From positions 3,858,501-3,922,500 of the forward strand of contig OX359189.1 in assembly GCA_947172415.1 (NCBI GenBank): a DNA stretch of 64,000 nt, read 5' to 3'. A program made the translations under genes and the position numbers. Under the pieces are notes generated by a model. That model did not search any database and was not told where the DNA came from. It was given only the letters and a program-made list of their open reading frames with translations. Origin of the DNA: Chondrosia reniformis (lineage: Eukaryota > Porifera > Demospongiae > Chondrillida > Chondrillidae). Of the stretch, positions 1 to 12,664 are shown one piece after another; position 1 is the first letter of the stretch, and each line of letters starts with the position of its first letter.

Positions 1-535
1 AGTTACTAGTACATTCAACTAATACATAAAACTGGTAACTAAAACTAGTAAATTTAACTAGTATACAAAAAATACACACAACTAGAACAAGTAGTATATA
101 TAACTATGTAGAACTAGTATACACAGGTAGTACATATAACTAATTAGCAGTACATACGACTAGTACATACAATTATTACATACAACTAGTGCATATAACT
201 AGTACATACAACAATTTCACACAACTAGTACATACAACTAGTACAAATAACTAGTACATACAACTAGTACATATAACTAGTAAATACAGCTAGTACATAC
301 AACTAGTACATAAAACTAGTACATACATCAATTTCACACAACTAGTACTTAAAACTAATAGAGAACTAGTACATACAACCAATACATGCAACTAGTGCAT
401 ATAAATAGTACATAAAATTAGTACATACAATTAGTACACACAAGTAGTACATACAACTAGTTACTAATACATAGAACTAGAACATATAACTATATATTAA
501 TTACAACTAGTCAATATAATTAATAGATACAAAAA
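1..535. repeat. 13-bp minisatellite array, ACTAGTACATACA orientation
   Basis: Tandem variants of a 13-bp unit with the palindrome ACTAGT once per unit. No gene is visible. The stretch is the reverse complement of the array at about 4904-5541, so it forms the outer part of the left arm of the giant palindrome. Confidence 0.93.
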
Positions 536-568
536 CAAGGAGTTCGAGTTTAAAAAAGTTGTGGGGCG

Positions 569-1852
569 CGCTAGTGGAACATGTCCATGCTTCCGGAAAT
601 TTTCGATAAAAGTCGCTAACTAACACTCTTTTAATTTATTCTATTTTACTTTAGAAACATCATATCACTAAACAAATTATATAGAATTGAAGTGCTATTC
701 TTTCTTAATAGTTTGGCTACAAGAGCGTCACGATTGCATGCTTAAAGGAGAACGTAAGCGGCCGTAAGTGATAGGTGCCAAATCGCCAAAAATGTTTTAT
801 TAGATAGTGGAAAATACGAATATAGAATAAATGGTGACACCAACCTATGAAGGATAATGATATCTAACGATGGTATGTATACTCCTTTAAAATTCCCTTT
901 AGTTTTTAAATTATAATCGAAAACGTATTTTCGTACCTTTATCAGGCGCCTCTAGTACTTAATATCTCAGTTAAACAAGGGAATATTCCAGGAGTATACA
1001 TACAACTTTTAGGCTGTTACTTACTGAAGAGATTGATAAAATGGTTAGATATACAATTCTCCACTGTCTAATATTCGGTGCGTTTTCCATTTGTCTCTTC
1101 TCCTTCGAGTAATGGTATTGTCACGTGATTGTCAGCCAAAATTAGTAGTATAGCTGAGCCATCATACAATGACGTCTTATGACGTTTAATATGCACCCAA
1201 ATATTTGGTACAAACATTAGACTTCCGAAGTTGATATGTCAAGTAAGGCTTCTCGGTAGCGATACAGTTTCTTTGATCGGAGTTTATTGTTGTTGTAAGA
1301 GGTAAGTGGAAACAGTAAGCATATTGCATGTCTACTAATATCTATGTTATTATCAATGGCGAAAATGTATGAGCAATTAACGAAGTATAATCAAAAGAAA
1401 ATAGAACGTTTCGGTCACGTAAGCCTTAATTCCTCAGCTATTATAATACGTTAATAATAGCTGAGGAATTAAGGCTTACGTGACAGAAACGTTCTATTCT
1501 TTTTTGATTATTAACGTAGTATAATCAAAAGAAAAACGTTCTATTCTTCTTTTGATTATTAACGTAGTATAATCAAAAGAAAAATAGAACGTTTTGGTCA
1601 CGTAGGCCTTTATTGGCCTTCCTCCGTCGTTGGCCTTCCTCCACTATACTATATAAATTGCTTATAAGTTTTCACAATTGATAATTTAACATCGTAACGA
1701 CTAGTGATGACTCGTGACGTTTCAGTGGCTGGTGCTCCGCTTCACGCGCAGGTCACATGCTAGAGACACTTCCGCCTGGAATGTGACACCTCTGAAAGCG
1801 CTAATAAGACGATTTACAAAAATCGGAAATTTGTGGACATGTCACATATGCG
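569..1852. mobile_element. 1.28-kb internally deleted element (MITE-like), copy 1
   Basis: Begins CGCTAGTGGAACATGTC and ends in the complementary form, flanked by CG on both sides (567-568, 1853-1854). Removing the element plus one CG restores the hairpin sequence seen intact at 4860. The first ~1.1 kb matches the right end of the 11.2-kb element (22239 back to about 21085) and the last ~150 bp matches that element's left end (11068 on). Subterminal palindromes around AACGTTCTATT and GGCCTTAATTCCTCAGC occupy 1395-1640. No coding capacity is seen. Confidence 0.85.
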
Positions 1853-2126
1853 CGCCAGGCGCGCCTAAGTAAACTCAAACTGCTTGACTGGTTCTCATAG
1901 ATATTCAGTTAACCGATTTCTGATCGACTCTTGATGGCCGTCAATTTTTCAAGGCCATATCTCGTAAAAAACGTTTTTGCAAAAGCATTACATTACATAG
2001 TATTAGTAAGGGTGGTTTTTAAGTCCATTTCGTTCGTTCAATGTTCTAAGCTAACGACGAGAAATCTAATTTTAAGCCAGAAAATGAAAGCTAGCCGAAC
2101 GTCCACCATTTTAGACAGATATATAT

Positions 2127-4607
2127 ATATATATATATACAGTACAAGTTACAATATACTATATAAGGTTATCTAATATAATGTAATATAAATAAATAAA
2201 TAATATAATATAATATAAATAATTCATATGGCTCCAGGAAAGGATCTAGCAACTGAATGGGCATAGTACCATAAAGATTAGGGTATAAAACTCATTTTTA
2301 ATTTAGGGATTTTTTATTTAGTTCTTTGTTTGGTAGGACAAAATCTGCATATAAAATGCCATAGGACTATAGAAAGGCTATAGATAATTTATATTGAAAG
2401 CAAGTGTAAATTAGTAAAAATTTTCAATTTGTCAAATAACTGTGAGACCGATATATATCATGGTGCATGTATATGACAAACGTCTGCCCAAGTTTTGCTT
2501 AATTAACTGAGCAAAATAATCAAGATATAATGAAGAACTCAAGGTTACGATTGCGCAATCTGGTGATGTAAGGAGATGTTTCTCTGGTGCGTCACCAACA
2601 CCTCTCGTATGTTGCTCCGTACACATTTATTAAATCATGTGACATTCTGAAAACGTCACCGCCTCGTTGCTAAAGATCATCACTTTGTGAACGGCTATGA
2701 CAAGTCAACGCTCTCCTACGAGAAGGAGCTAGCGAACAGGCGAGTTGTAGCGAAGGTTAGATAAAGCATTCTCGTATACGTCCTTGTCAAGTTTGAGGCA
2801 GAGTTGTTCCTATATTGATGCGAAAGACTGAATTCGTTTGATCAACTGTATTACTTTGGTAATTTAAGCTCTGTCTTCTCTTCTTACGTTATCTGTTAAT
2901 ATTATTATTTGTCCATGTGTAGGAATAAGGAGTGTTTGTTGCGATCATTATGAGAATTAAGCCTTGTTGAGTGTCAGCAACATGAATTTACTAATTTCCT
3001 ATATACAATATATATACTCAAGTACACTACACAGTGAAAGTTACTGGCAATATTAAAATTACAATCGACTACTACACAGTACAAGTTACAAATGTAAGAG
3101 GGCCAAGTGACTATACAATAGTAAAATTACAATCAAGTACTTAGAGACCCTTTTGTAACTTGTACACAAGGGACATCATATGACATATGTATATAAAGGC
3201 CTTGGCCTTTTATGTCCGTGTGTACAAGTTACAAAATGGTCTCTAACCCTGTTGATTATGCGAATGGATGCAACCAACCGTCGGTATTCTTAGCACCCTC
3301 ACAAGGCAAATCAAATCTGTTGTGGTTATTAGCTGAGACCACTTTAAGACTGGAACCTTTGTTGATATATGGCATGCAGATGCATCATCTTCAGTCTATA
3401 CTAAGGTGTGAAAAGGTAATTGGTAGGTCATGTGTTCTACCTTGCAATTGGATTATCTGTATCTCTCTATGCAATAGTTGAGAATTTCAAAGCCTGCAAC
3501 AGTGTGACTAAAGTCTTGTACTGTTTAAAATACTGATTATCCTATGGGTCACTTGGATCTCTTTAAATTTGTAACTTGCACTGCATGTGTAGCTAGTACT
3601 TAATTGTAATTTCATTATTGTATAGTCACTTGGCCCTCTTAAATTTTTAACTTGTACTATGTAGTACTCGATTGTAATTTTAATATTGCCAGTAACTTTC
3701 ACTGTGTAGTGTACTTGAGTATATCTATAGTATATAGGAAATTAGTAAATTCATGTTGCTGACACTCAACAAGGCTTAATTCTCATAATGATCGCAACAA
3801 ACACTCCTTATTCCTACACATGGACAAATAATAATATTAACAGATAACGTAAGAAGAGAAGACAGAGCTTAAATTACCAAAGTAATACAGTTGACCAAAC
3901 GAATTCAGTCTTTCGCATCAATATAGGAACAATTCTGCCTCAAACTTGACAGGGATCTATACAAAAACGCTTTATCTAACCTTTGCTACAACTCGCCTGT
4001 TCGCTAGCTCCTTCTCGTAGGAGAGCTTCGATTTGTCATAGCCGTTCACAAAGTGATGATCTTCTTAAGCAACGAGGCGGTGACGTTTTTGGAATGTCAC
4101 ATGATTTAATAAATGTGTACGGAGCAACATACGAGAGGTGTTGGTGACGCACCAGAGAAACATCTCCTTACATCACCAGATTGCGCAATCGTAACCTTGA
4201 ATTCTTCATTATATCTTGATTATTTTGCTCAGTTAATTAAGCAAAACTTGGCCAGACGTTTGTCATATACATGCACCATGATATATATCGGTTTCACAGT
4301 TATTTGACAAATTGAAAATTTTTACTTAGATAACACTTGGTTTCAATATAAATTTTCTATAGCCTTTCTATAGTCCTATGGCATTTTATATGCAGACTTT
4401 TCCTCCGTTTTTTACCAAATGGAGACCTAAATAAAAAATCCCTTAATTAAAAATGAGTTTTATACCCTAATCTTTATGGTACTATGCCCATTCTCTTGCT
4501 AGGTCCTTTCCTGGAGCCATATGAATTATTTATATTATATTATATTATTTATTTATTTATATTAGATTACCTTAGTATATTGTAACTTGTGCTGTATAAA
4601 TATATAT
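2127..4607. mobile_element. Foldback family F, copy 1 (palindromic)
   Basis: Ends are ACAGTACAAGTTACAA and its complement, inside (TA)n at 2120 and 4605. Inside, ~60-bp units repeat, each starting CACAGTGCAAGTTACAA and followed by an AGAGGGCCAAGTGAC segment (3020-3145, 3545-3715). The outer kilobase is present on both sides in inverted order. A 64-codon open frame starting MCTEQHTRGVGDAPEKH occurs in both arms (2432-2626 minus, 4113-4307 plus) and again in copies 2 and 3. I do not recognise it. The family has no visible transposase and looks non-autonomous. Confidence 0.72.
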
Positions 4608-4903
4608 ATATATCTGTCTAAAATGGTGGACTTTCGGCTAGCTTTCATTTCCTAGCTTAAAATTAGCTTTCTCGTCCTTAGCTTAGAACATTGAACGAAT
4701 GAAATGGACTTAAAAACCACCCTTACTAATACAATATAACATAAAGCTTGTGCAAAAACGTTTTCTACGAGATATGGACTTGAAAAATTGATGGCCAACA
4801 AGAGTCGATCGGAAATCGGTTAACCTATGAGAACCAGCCAAGTAGTTTGAGTTTACTCAGGGGCGCCTGGCGCCCCACAAGTTTTTTAAACTCGAACTCC
4901 TTG

Positions 4904-5951
4904 TTTTTGTATCTATTAATAATATTGACTAGTTGTAATTAATATATAGTTATATGTACTAGTTCTATGTATTAGTAACTAGTTGTATGTACTACTTGTG
5001 TGTACTAATTGTATGTACTATTTGTATGCACTAGTGGCATGTATTGGTTGTATGTGCTAGTTCTCTATTAGTTGTATGTACTAGTTGTGTGAAATTGTTG
5101 TATGTACTAGTTGTGTACTGGTTGTATGAAATTGCTGTATGTACTTGTTATATACACTAGTTGTATGTAATAGTTGTATGTACTACCTGTATATACTAGT
5201 TGTATGTAGTTATATATACTACTTGTATGTACTAGTTGTGTGTATTTTTTGTATACTAGTTAAATTTACAAGTTGTAGTTACCAGTTTTATGTACTAGTT
5301 GAAGGTACTAGTAACTAGATATATTTACTAGTCCTATGTACTAGTTTTATGAACTTGTTGTATGTAATTATTGTATGTACTAGTCGTATGTACTGCTAAT
5401 TAGTTATATGTACTACCTGTGTATACTAGTTCTACGTAGTTATATATACTACTTGTTCTAGTTGTGTGTATTTTTTGTATACTAGTTAAATTTACTAGTT
5501 TTAGTTACCAGTTTTATGTATTAGTTGAATGTACTAGTAACTAGATATATATACTAATTCTAAGTACTAGTTCTATGAACTTGTTGTATGTACTAATTAT
5601 ATATACTAGTAACAATCTGTATTTACTAGTTGCATGTACTAGTTGTATGTAGTTATATGTAGTAGTTGTATGTAGTAGTTGTATGTAATAATTATATGTA
5701 CTAGTTGTATGTACTAGTAAGTAGTTGCATGTACTAGTTATGTATACTATTTATGTGTACTAGTTGTATGAACTAGGTGTAAGTTCTAGTAACAATGTGT
5801 ATTTAGTAGTTGTATATATTAGTTGTATGTACAAGTTGTATGTACAAGTTGGATGTACTAGTGACTAGTTGTATATACTAGAAGTATGTAGTATATGTGA
5901 ATAGTTGTATGTATATACTAGTTGTGTGTAATTGTCCAATGTACTAGTTAT
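4904..5951. repeat. 13-bp minisatellite array, TTGTATGTACTAG orientation
   Basis: Same unit as 1-535 on the opposite strand. Contains a local higher-order duplication (about 5225-5330 and 5460-5555 share the same series of variants). No gene seen. Confidence 0.93.
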
Positions 5952-6487
5952 AGCCAAGGATTCACAGAAGATCAAGATAAAGAAAAAGACAAAGACTCCC
6001 AGGATCACTGATGAAGGGTGTAATTCCCAGAAACGGCTGTCTGACCCAGTGGAGAAGAAGATGAAAGAAGGGAAAAGAAGGAAGAAAAGACTACTGTATC
6101 TTCATCTAAAGCTCTCTTTAGGTTTAGTTCCCCTATAGGTTCTTTTTACAGAATAGGCATATAGCATGTAGGAAAATGGTATCTTAGATTTTTCACTAGT
6201 TATATGTAGTAGTTGTATGTAGTAATCGTATTTACTATTTATATGAAAAATCTAAGATACCATTTTCCTACATGCTATATGCCTATTCTGTAAAAAGAGC
6301 CTATAGGGGAACTAAACCTAAAGAGAGCTTTAGATGAAGATACAGTAGTCTTTTCTTCCTTCTTTTCCCTTCTTTCATCTTCTTCTCCACTGGGTCAGAC
6401 AGCCGTTTCTGGGAATTCCACCCTTCATCAGTGATCCTGGGAGTCTTTGTCTTTTTCTTTATCTTGATCTTCTGTGAATCCTTGGCT
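5952..6487. repeat. Near-perfect inverted repeat, 244-bp arms
   Basis: Arm 5952-6195 is the reverse complement of 6244-6487 with only a few mismatches. The ~48-bp loop is minisatellite sequence. Arm 2 continues directly into the reverse-transcriptase fragment at 6693-7349, so the arms are probably that element's downstream region duplicated in inverted order. A lysine-rich open frame (5932-6138) crosses arm 1 and is not recognised as a real gene. Confidence 0.88.
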
Positions 6488-6692
6488 CACTATGCTAAAT
6501 CTAGGGGCCTTATATACACTATTTTGGCGCCAAAAGTTGAATAAGGTGTTAACTAAGACACATGATGAAATTTAATTTTATGAAAGGAATGTAGGTCCAA
6601 TTAACTTTTATGAATTGATTATAAATCTATTAGTAATCTTGCTTGTACAGGTAAAACAGACTCAGCATAACTATAGACACAAGTAGGACATA

Positions 6693-7349
6693 TTACGTAA
6701 GTATACCCTTAGGTCTTCTAGTAGTAACATTTCTTTGGAGGTGGGATAACACAATATGGGGTAACACAAGACAGTCCTTAAGCATACTAGCTACTTTTTG
6801 CTTATACTTGATTCTAACTAGAGGCTGCCGGGATAGGAAGGTTTTAAAGGTTGATTTTAGCTTAAAGTATTTGTAACCCTGCTTAATAAGCCTACTGCAT
6901 AACTGCAAACTTTTAGCCTGAAAACTGGAGAAGTCACGACATATTCTAGAATACCTAATTAGTTGTGAAATAAAGACACCATAGGCTGGGGTATTAGGAA
7001 TATTACTATCTAAATGGGGGAAATTTACTATATCAAAGTTAAAGTCCTCTCGCTTATCATATACTTTAGTGATAAATTGATTGTTAGTAATGGTTATATC
7101 TAAGTCTAAAAAGGGGGATTTTTTAGGGCTGGTTTTTGTCTTTTTAAGAATAAGTTCTTTGGGGTAAATATCACTAATTGACAGTTCCAAATCCTTGTTG
7201 TTAATACATAAAAGGTCATCAATATACCTATAAGTATTGGAAAATTTAATAGCTAGGGTGATGTTATCCTTAAGTAGTCCTTTCATAAACTCATACTCAT
7301 AGGCAAACAGAAAAAGATTAGCAACTACAGGGGCACAGTCAGTACCCAT
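6693..7349 (-). pseudogene. Reverse transcriptase fragment, probably Penelope-like
   Basis: A 218-codon open frame truncated at its 5' side where minisatellite resumes at 7350. It starts inside the RT palm: MGTDCAPVVANLF near residues 1-13, then the catalytic YIDD box near residue 42 (RYIDDLL), then SPFLDLDITI near residues 79-88, and DKREDFNFDIVNFP around 100-113. The upstream fingers and any endonuclease are absent. The box order and the MGT-C-AP motif fit the Penelope-like lineage common in invertebrate genomes, but the assignment comes from memory of the family. Its downstream side runs into the inverted repeat at 6244-6487. It is a dead 5'-truncated copy. Bases 6488-6692 are AT-rich and show no gene. 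Confidence 0.72.
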
Positions 7350-9767
7350 ATGTACTAGTTGTATGTACTAGTTGTATGTAGTTATATATATGTACTAGTT
7401 GTGTGTACTAATTGTATGTATATATTAGTTGTATATACTAGTCATACGTATATACTAGTTGTATGTACTTATCTGTACTAGTTTTATGTACTAGTGTCCT
7501 AGTTGTGTACTAGTAGGTTGTTGCATGTACTAGTTGTATGTACTAATTCTATGTACTAGTTTTATGTACTAGATGTATGCAGACGTTGTATGCACTAGTT
7601 CTATGTACTAGTTGTTTTAACTAGTTGTATGTAGTTATATGTACTACTTGTATATACTAGTTGTGTGTACTAGTAACTAGAAGTATGTACTTGTTGAATG
7701 CACTAGTTGAATGTACTAGTTGAATGTACCAGTTGTGTGTACTGTTGTATTTACTTGTTGTATGTACTAGTTGTATGTAATTATATATACGCACTTGTTT
7801 TGTGTACTAGTTGTGTGCAATTGTTGTATGTACTAGTTATATGTACTAGTCGTATGTACTAGTTGTATGTAGTTATATATATATACTTGTGTGTACAAAT
7901 TGTATGTATATACTAGTTTTATATACTAGTTATTTGTACTAGTTGTATGTACTTATCTGTACTAGTTTTATGTACTAGTTGTGTTTACTAGTAGGTAGTT
8001 GCATGTAATACTTGTATGTACTAGTTCTATGTACTAATTTTATGTACTAATTGTATGCAGAAGTTGTATGTACTAGTTGTATGTACTAGTAACTCTCAGT
8101 ATATACTAGTTGTATATATGCACTAGTTGTTTGAACTAGGTGTATGTAGTTATATGTACTACTTGTATGTACTAGTTTTGTGTATTTTTTGTAAGTACTA
8201 GTTATATTTACTAGTTTGAGTTACTAGTTTTATGTACTACTTGTATGTACTAGTTGTATGTACTATTAACTAGAAGTATGTACTTATTTTATGTACTAGT
8301 TGAATGTACTAGTTGAATGTACTAGTTGTATGTACTAGTTGTATGTGCTAGTTGTATGTACTAGTTTTATGTACTTGTTGTATATGAGTTCTAGTAAGTA
8401 GTTGTATACACTAGTTATATGTACTAGTAGTATGTACTAGATGTATGTACTAGTTGTATATAATAATTGTATGTACTAGTAACAATCTGTATTTCCTAGT
8501 TGCATGTACTAGTTATATGTACTGGTTGTATGTACTAGTTGTATGTAGTTATATATACTAGTTCTAAGTCCTAGTTGTGGGTAATTGTTGTATGAAGTAG
8601 TTATATGAAATAGTTGTATGTACTAATTGAATGTACTAGTTTAAGTACTAGTAAGTAGTTGCATGTACCAGTTGTATGTACTAATATTATGTACTAGTTG
8701 TATGTATTAATTGTATCTATATACTAGTATCAATATGTACTACAGGTATGTACTAGTTGTGTGTGATTTTTGTATGTACTAGTTATATTTACTAGTTGTA
8801 GTTACTAATTGTATGTACTAGTTGTTTGTTCTATTTGTATATACTAGTTGTATGTACTAGTTATTAAAACTGGTTGTATGTAGTTATATATAAAACTTGT
8901 ATGTAGTAGGTGTGTCTATTTTTTGTAAGTACTAGTAATATTTACTAGTTTGAGTTACTAGTTTTATGTACTAGTTGAATGTACTAGATGTATGTACTAG
9001 TTGTATGTACTAATTATATCTACTAGTATCAATATGTACTACAGGTATGTACTGGTTGTGTGTGATTTTTGTATGTACTAGTTATATTTAATAGTTGTAG
9101 TGACTAATTGAATGTACTTGTTGTATGTACTAGTTGTATGTACTAGTTGTATGTACTAGTTGTATGTACTAGTTGTATGTACTAGTTTTATGTACTAGTT
9201 GTATGTACTAGTTGTTTGTATTAGTTATATGCACTTGTTGTATGTCCAAGTTGTATGTCCTACTTGTATATATGTTCTAGTTAGTAGTTGTATGTAGTAG
9301 TTATATGTACAAGTTCTATGTACTAATTGTATGTATTACTTGTATGTGCTGGTAAGTAGTTGCATGTACTACTTATATGAACTAGTTGTATGTACTAGCT
9401 GTGTGTACTAGTTGTATGTACTAGTTGTATGAACTTGGTGTGTGTAATTTTTGTTTTTACTAATTATATTTACTAGTTGTAGTTTCTAGTTGTATGTATT
9501 AGTTCAATGTATTAGTAACTAGTTGTATGTACTACCTGTATGTACTATTTGCATGTGCTATTTGTATGTACTAGTTTTATGTACTAGATACTAGTTGTAT
9601 ACACTAATTGTATGAACTAGTTTTATGTACTATCTGTATGTACTAGTTGTATGTATTAGTTGTATGTACTAGTGGTGTGTGCTAGTAACTAGTTGATGTA
9701 CTATTTGTATGTACTAGTTGTATGTACTTATAGGTACTGCTTGTATGTACTAGTTGAGTGTACTTTT
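7350..9767. repeat. 13-bp minisatellite array
   Basis: TTGTATGTACTAG orientation. A run of about six nearly perfect units lies at 9121-9185. No gene or regulatory site seen. Confidence 0.93.
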
Positions 9768-10097
9768 AGGGTCTGTCTGTGGCAGCACCCTCTATTGTTT
9801 TCATAACGCGATTTATGTATGGCTTCATGTAATGGATATATATATAATACAAGTTCATACGCAACTATTGTAACACTTAATTTATACGTCAATACATCGT
9901 TTTTGCAAATAGCGGCGTTCAGGAAGCTTTAGTTAACAAAGCTTTTCTGTGGCTATATATTTATAATTTTCAGGACACTTATAACGTCCTCAATCTTTAG
10001 GATTAAGAATAATATATCAAAGCCCAACGATGCGGCCTTGTAGTTCGAGTAAGTTCGGGGGCGGTAGCCCCACGAGTTTTTAGACTTGAACTACTTG
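9768..10097. mobile_element. Detached right end of the Helitron-like family (X)
   Basis: Closely matches 60710-61079: a CCTCTATTGTTTTCATAACG block, TATA-rich middle, AGGAAGCTTTAGTTAAC, then the terminal hairpin 10036-10097 (CCTTGTAGTTCGAG with GC-rich GGGGGCGGTAGCCCC centre). It starts abruptly next to minisatellite on the left and the hairpin is followed at once by minisatellite on the right. The rest of the element is missing, so this is a solo end or a deletion remnant. Confidence 0.82.
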
Positions 10098-10425
10098 TTT
10101 GTATACTAGTTATATTTACGGATTGTAGTTACTAGTTTAATGTACTAGTTGTATGTACTGGCTCTATGTTCTAGTAACTAGATATATGTAATAGTTGCAT
10201 GTACTAGTTGTATGTACTAGTTGCATGCAGTTACATGTAATATTTGTATGCATATACTAGTTGTGTGTAATTGTTTTATTTACTAGTTATGTGTAGTAGT
10301 TGTATATAGTAATAGTATGTACTAGTTGTAAGTACTAGTAAGTGGTTGCATGCACTAGTTTTATGTACTAGTTGTATGTAATTATATGAACTACTTGTAT
10401 TTACTAGTTGTGTGAAATTGTTGTA
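10098..10425. repeat. 13-bp minisatellite array
   Basis: TTGTATGTACTAG orientation. Its last 16 bases, GTGTGAAATTGTTGTA at 10410-10425, are repeated at 23252-23267 as the target duplication of the LINE insertion. Confidence 0.92.
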
Positions 10426-10523
10426 GATGTATTTGAGGTAGATGACAGCAAGGTCAAATGTTTGAGGTAGATGACAGCAAGGTCAAACCTTGCTTGATCT
10501 ATGAATAGAGGAGACTCCACAAA

Positions 10524-11067
10524 GTGTGTGGCTCTCACCTCAATGGTAAGACTGCTGCTGAAGCCTCTAACATGTTGTGTGCCTCTCCGTTGAGATACTC
10601 TTACCTAGTTTTGAGGTGGACACAAAGTGAGCTTCCAAAACTGGACCGAATGGTGAGAAAGATCATGAGAAAGTACCAGTGTCATCACTATAACTCTGCC
10701 ATTGAGAGAGTGAACTTGCCTCGCTCTCAAGGTGGTAGAGGGCTCTGTAGTTTTCCTTTGGATCACGACAGGGCTGTTGTGAATCTGTCAAGATACCTCC
10801 ATACTGCCAATGATCCACTCACAGCTGTTGTGGTTAAACACCAAAAGTGGCTGGAGTGCTCAAAGCAGAGGAGGACTGTCTTGAAAGAAGCCAGATTGAT
10901 ACTGGGAAGCCACGGAATAGAACTAGAACCGGAAATGTGGCTAAAGACAGATCCCTCACAAAATAGTGTAAGAGAATGGAGGAGAGTGGCACGTGAGCTC
11001 CGGGAGGCTCAGACTGAAAGGTTAAAATGTAACCTAGCCGAAAAGTCTCAACAGGGCTCATACCATA
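10524..11067 (+). pseudogene. LINE polyprotein fragment, post-RT thumb region
   Basis: Open frame covering the region after the RT active site in RLE-type non-LTR elements: RWTQSELPKLDRMVRKIM near residue 30, then LPRSQGGRGL near residue 65, a motif typical of the RT C-terminal connection. The catalytic YxDD region is upstream of the truncation and absent. The frame runs on to 11150 only because the inserted element happens to be open; true LINE coding ends at 11067, where the TA-flanked insertion begins. It continues in frame at 22240. Confidence 0.82.
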
Positions 11068-11649
11068 CGCATGTGGAACATGTCCGTTATAGTTCCGATT
11101 TTTTGAAGCCGCTTTTAGGTGTGAAATATTTGAACATTTACAGGAAGTAGCGTGAATGTCATGTGACTCGCACATGAAGTTTATATTATTATAATACAAT
11201 GTCATGATGACGCAGCAGAATGAAAAAATGTTTTCGATTGATTAGTCACTTGTTCGGCGAGGGTCGGCGAAGGACTAGAAGTCGAAATTCCTCAGTGGAA
11301 GAATGAGAAGGTACAGCGTGGGTCGGCGAAGGACTAGGATTCGAAAATCCTCAGTGAAAGAACGAGAAGGTTAGATGTTTTATGTAACGTAGTATTTCCT
11401 TTTAGACTTTTAGATGATTTGTGTAACGTATCATTTTAGACTTTCTAGTTGACGTTACACAAATCGGATCACCAATAACATACGGAAGAAGCATCCATTT
11501 GCAATAATGACATCACCATTCGATTCAGTTTCGCATGACGATTCCATTTCAAGTGTCGGCGGGCGCTTATCTCCTTCCTCGTATATGGCTTTGATGGGCG
11601 CTTATTCTCTAGTTTCCTAGGCAGTTTTGTAGCGCTTGTTTGTCAAGAG

Positions 11650-11865
11650 ATTCATCCGAAAGTCTTTTTGTCAAGTGGAGATTCACCTGTAAGTCTTCTT
11701 CGGAGATTCACCCGTAAGTTTTCTTGTTTGTCAAGATTCACCCGTAAGTTTTCTTGTTTGTCGAGTGGAGATTCACCCGTAAGTTTTCTTGTTTGTCGAG
11801 TGGAGATTCACCCGAAAGTTTCTTGTTTGTCGAGTGGAGATTCACCCGTAAGTTTTACTCCTTGA
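11650..11865. repeat. ~35-bp tandem repeats in the left Merlin arm
   Basis: Units of the type GTCGAGTGGAGATTCACCCG followed by TAAGTTTTCTTGTTT, about six copies with some truncated. The mirror array is at about 14850-15030. Open frames here read through only because the unit lacks stops; I reject them as genes. Confidence 0.9.
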
Positions 11866-12664
11866 TAAATCCGCTATCTACTTTGATCCCTGTTCTTGCA
11901 CTTTCCAGCCTCAATGTCACTTTGTTTGTTTATAAACAATATGTAATTATTATAATTGCAATTATCACTTTTGTTGGGTGGAACTAGTCTCTAATTAGCT
12001 GAGATGCAGATGTTGACGTGTTACATCGTCATTAGTTCTGTATCTTATATTTTTATTTATCAGACATTAAAGTGTACTGACTGTTATTACTGTTATTAGT
12101 CATCTAATGTGACCATCATAATTGATGGGTAGGGACTAGACAAGGTTACTCTATGTGGCCACTTTCTCCTGCCTCTCAATTGCGATGGTGACACAAGTGA
12201 CATTGTCAGCTCTAGCTAGCATCCTATATAATATCTGTTTGCATTCCTGTGTTTCTATATCTATGTACTTTTAGGCCATACATCATCCTAAAGAACGTAC
12301 GTGAATTTGTTAAAGCTGGAACCACGAATGCTCTACATAATATCTGTGAGTTCACCATCTCAATAAGTGTTCATTGTTCATATCTTGGTTGGTTTCATGC
12401 GTGGATAAGTAGTTACACATAATTCAAGCGTTAACTGTTGATGTAACTGTATTGTGTGTATGTTTGCTTGTAAACATTAAGTCTCATCACATGAATAGAG
12501 TGGCTGAGTGTATGAGGTCATTAAATCATTACTTTTAGTTTGTAAAATGAGTATTGGAAAGCATAGATATAGAAAGTTACATATAGAGAATAAAAATAAT
12601 AAACATAAAAGTGTAAATTAAAAGGTTAAGTCAACTAGGGAACCGGGTATTGGTGGGCGATGTC

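Larger units (their letters stand above)
536..4903. mobile_element. Hairpin-ended foldback element W (host of two insertions)
   Basis: Both ends are the ~63-bp palindromic hairpin seen at other element ends in this window: outer CAAGGAGTTCGAG, a GC-rich GGGGCGCCAGGCGC middle, inner near-complement. The left hairpin is split by the insertion at 569-1852; the right one is intact at 4838-4903. Next to each hairpin lie about 250 bp that are inverted copies of each other (1870-2120 and 4610-4837), meeting at a (TA)n stretch where a further element inserted. No intact gene is visible. The short open frame at 1931-2176 is not conserved coding sequence as far as I can tell. Confidence 0.7.
1..5541. 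repeat. Giant imperfect palindrome (inverted duplication)
   Basis: Left arm 1-3145 and right arm about 3593-5541 are reverse complements. Position 1 mirrors to about 5541 with long runs of identity inside the minisatellite. The hairpin at 536 mirrors 4903 and the (TA)n at 2120 mirrors 4610. The left arm is longer because it alone carries a 1284-bp insertion (569-1852). The central 3146-3592 has smaller inverted repeats. The window starts inside the left arm, so the true length is unknown. Scattered mismatches and the one-sided insertion suggest an old genomic structure rather than a chimeric read. Confidence 0.85.

Noticed and set aside
7350-9767. Regular short repeats that could suggest a CRISPR array
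   Set aside because: Units are 13 bp, contiguous, without unique spacers, and the window is eukaryotic.
11668-11987. Repetitive frames SGDSPVS and VEWRFTRKF
   Set aside because: They only read the ~35-bp tandem repeat in two frames; the mirror arm has no matching gene.
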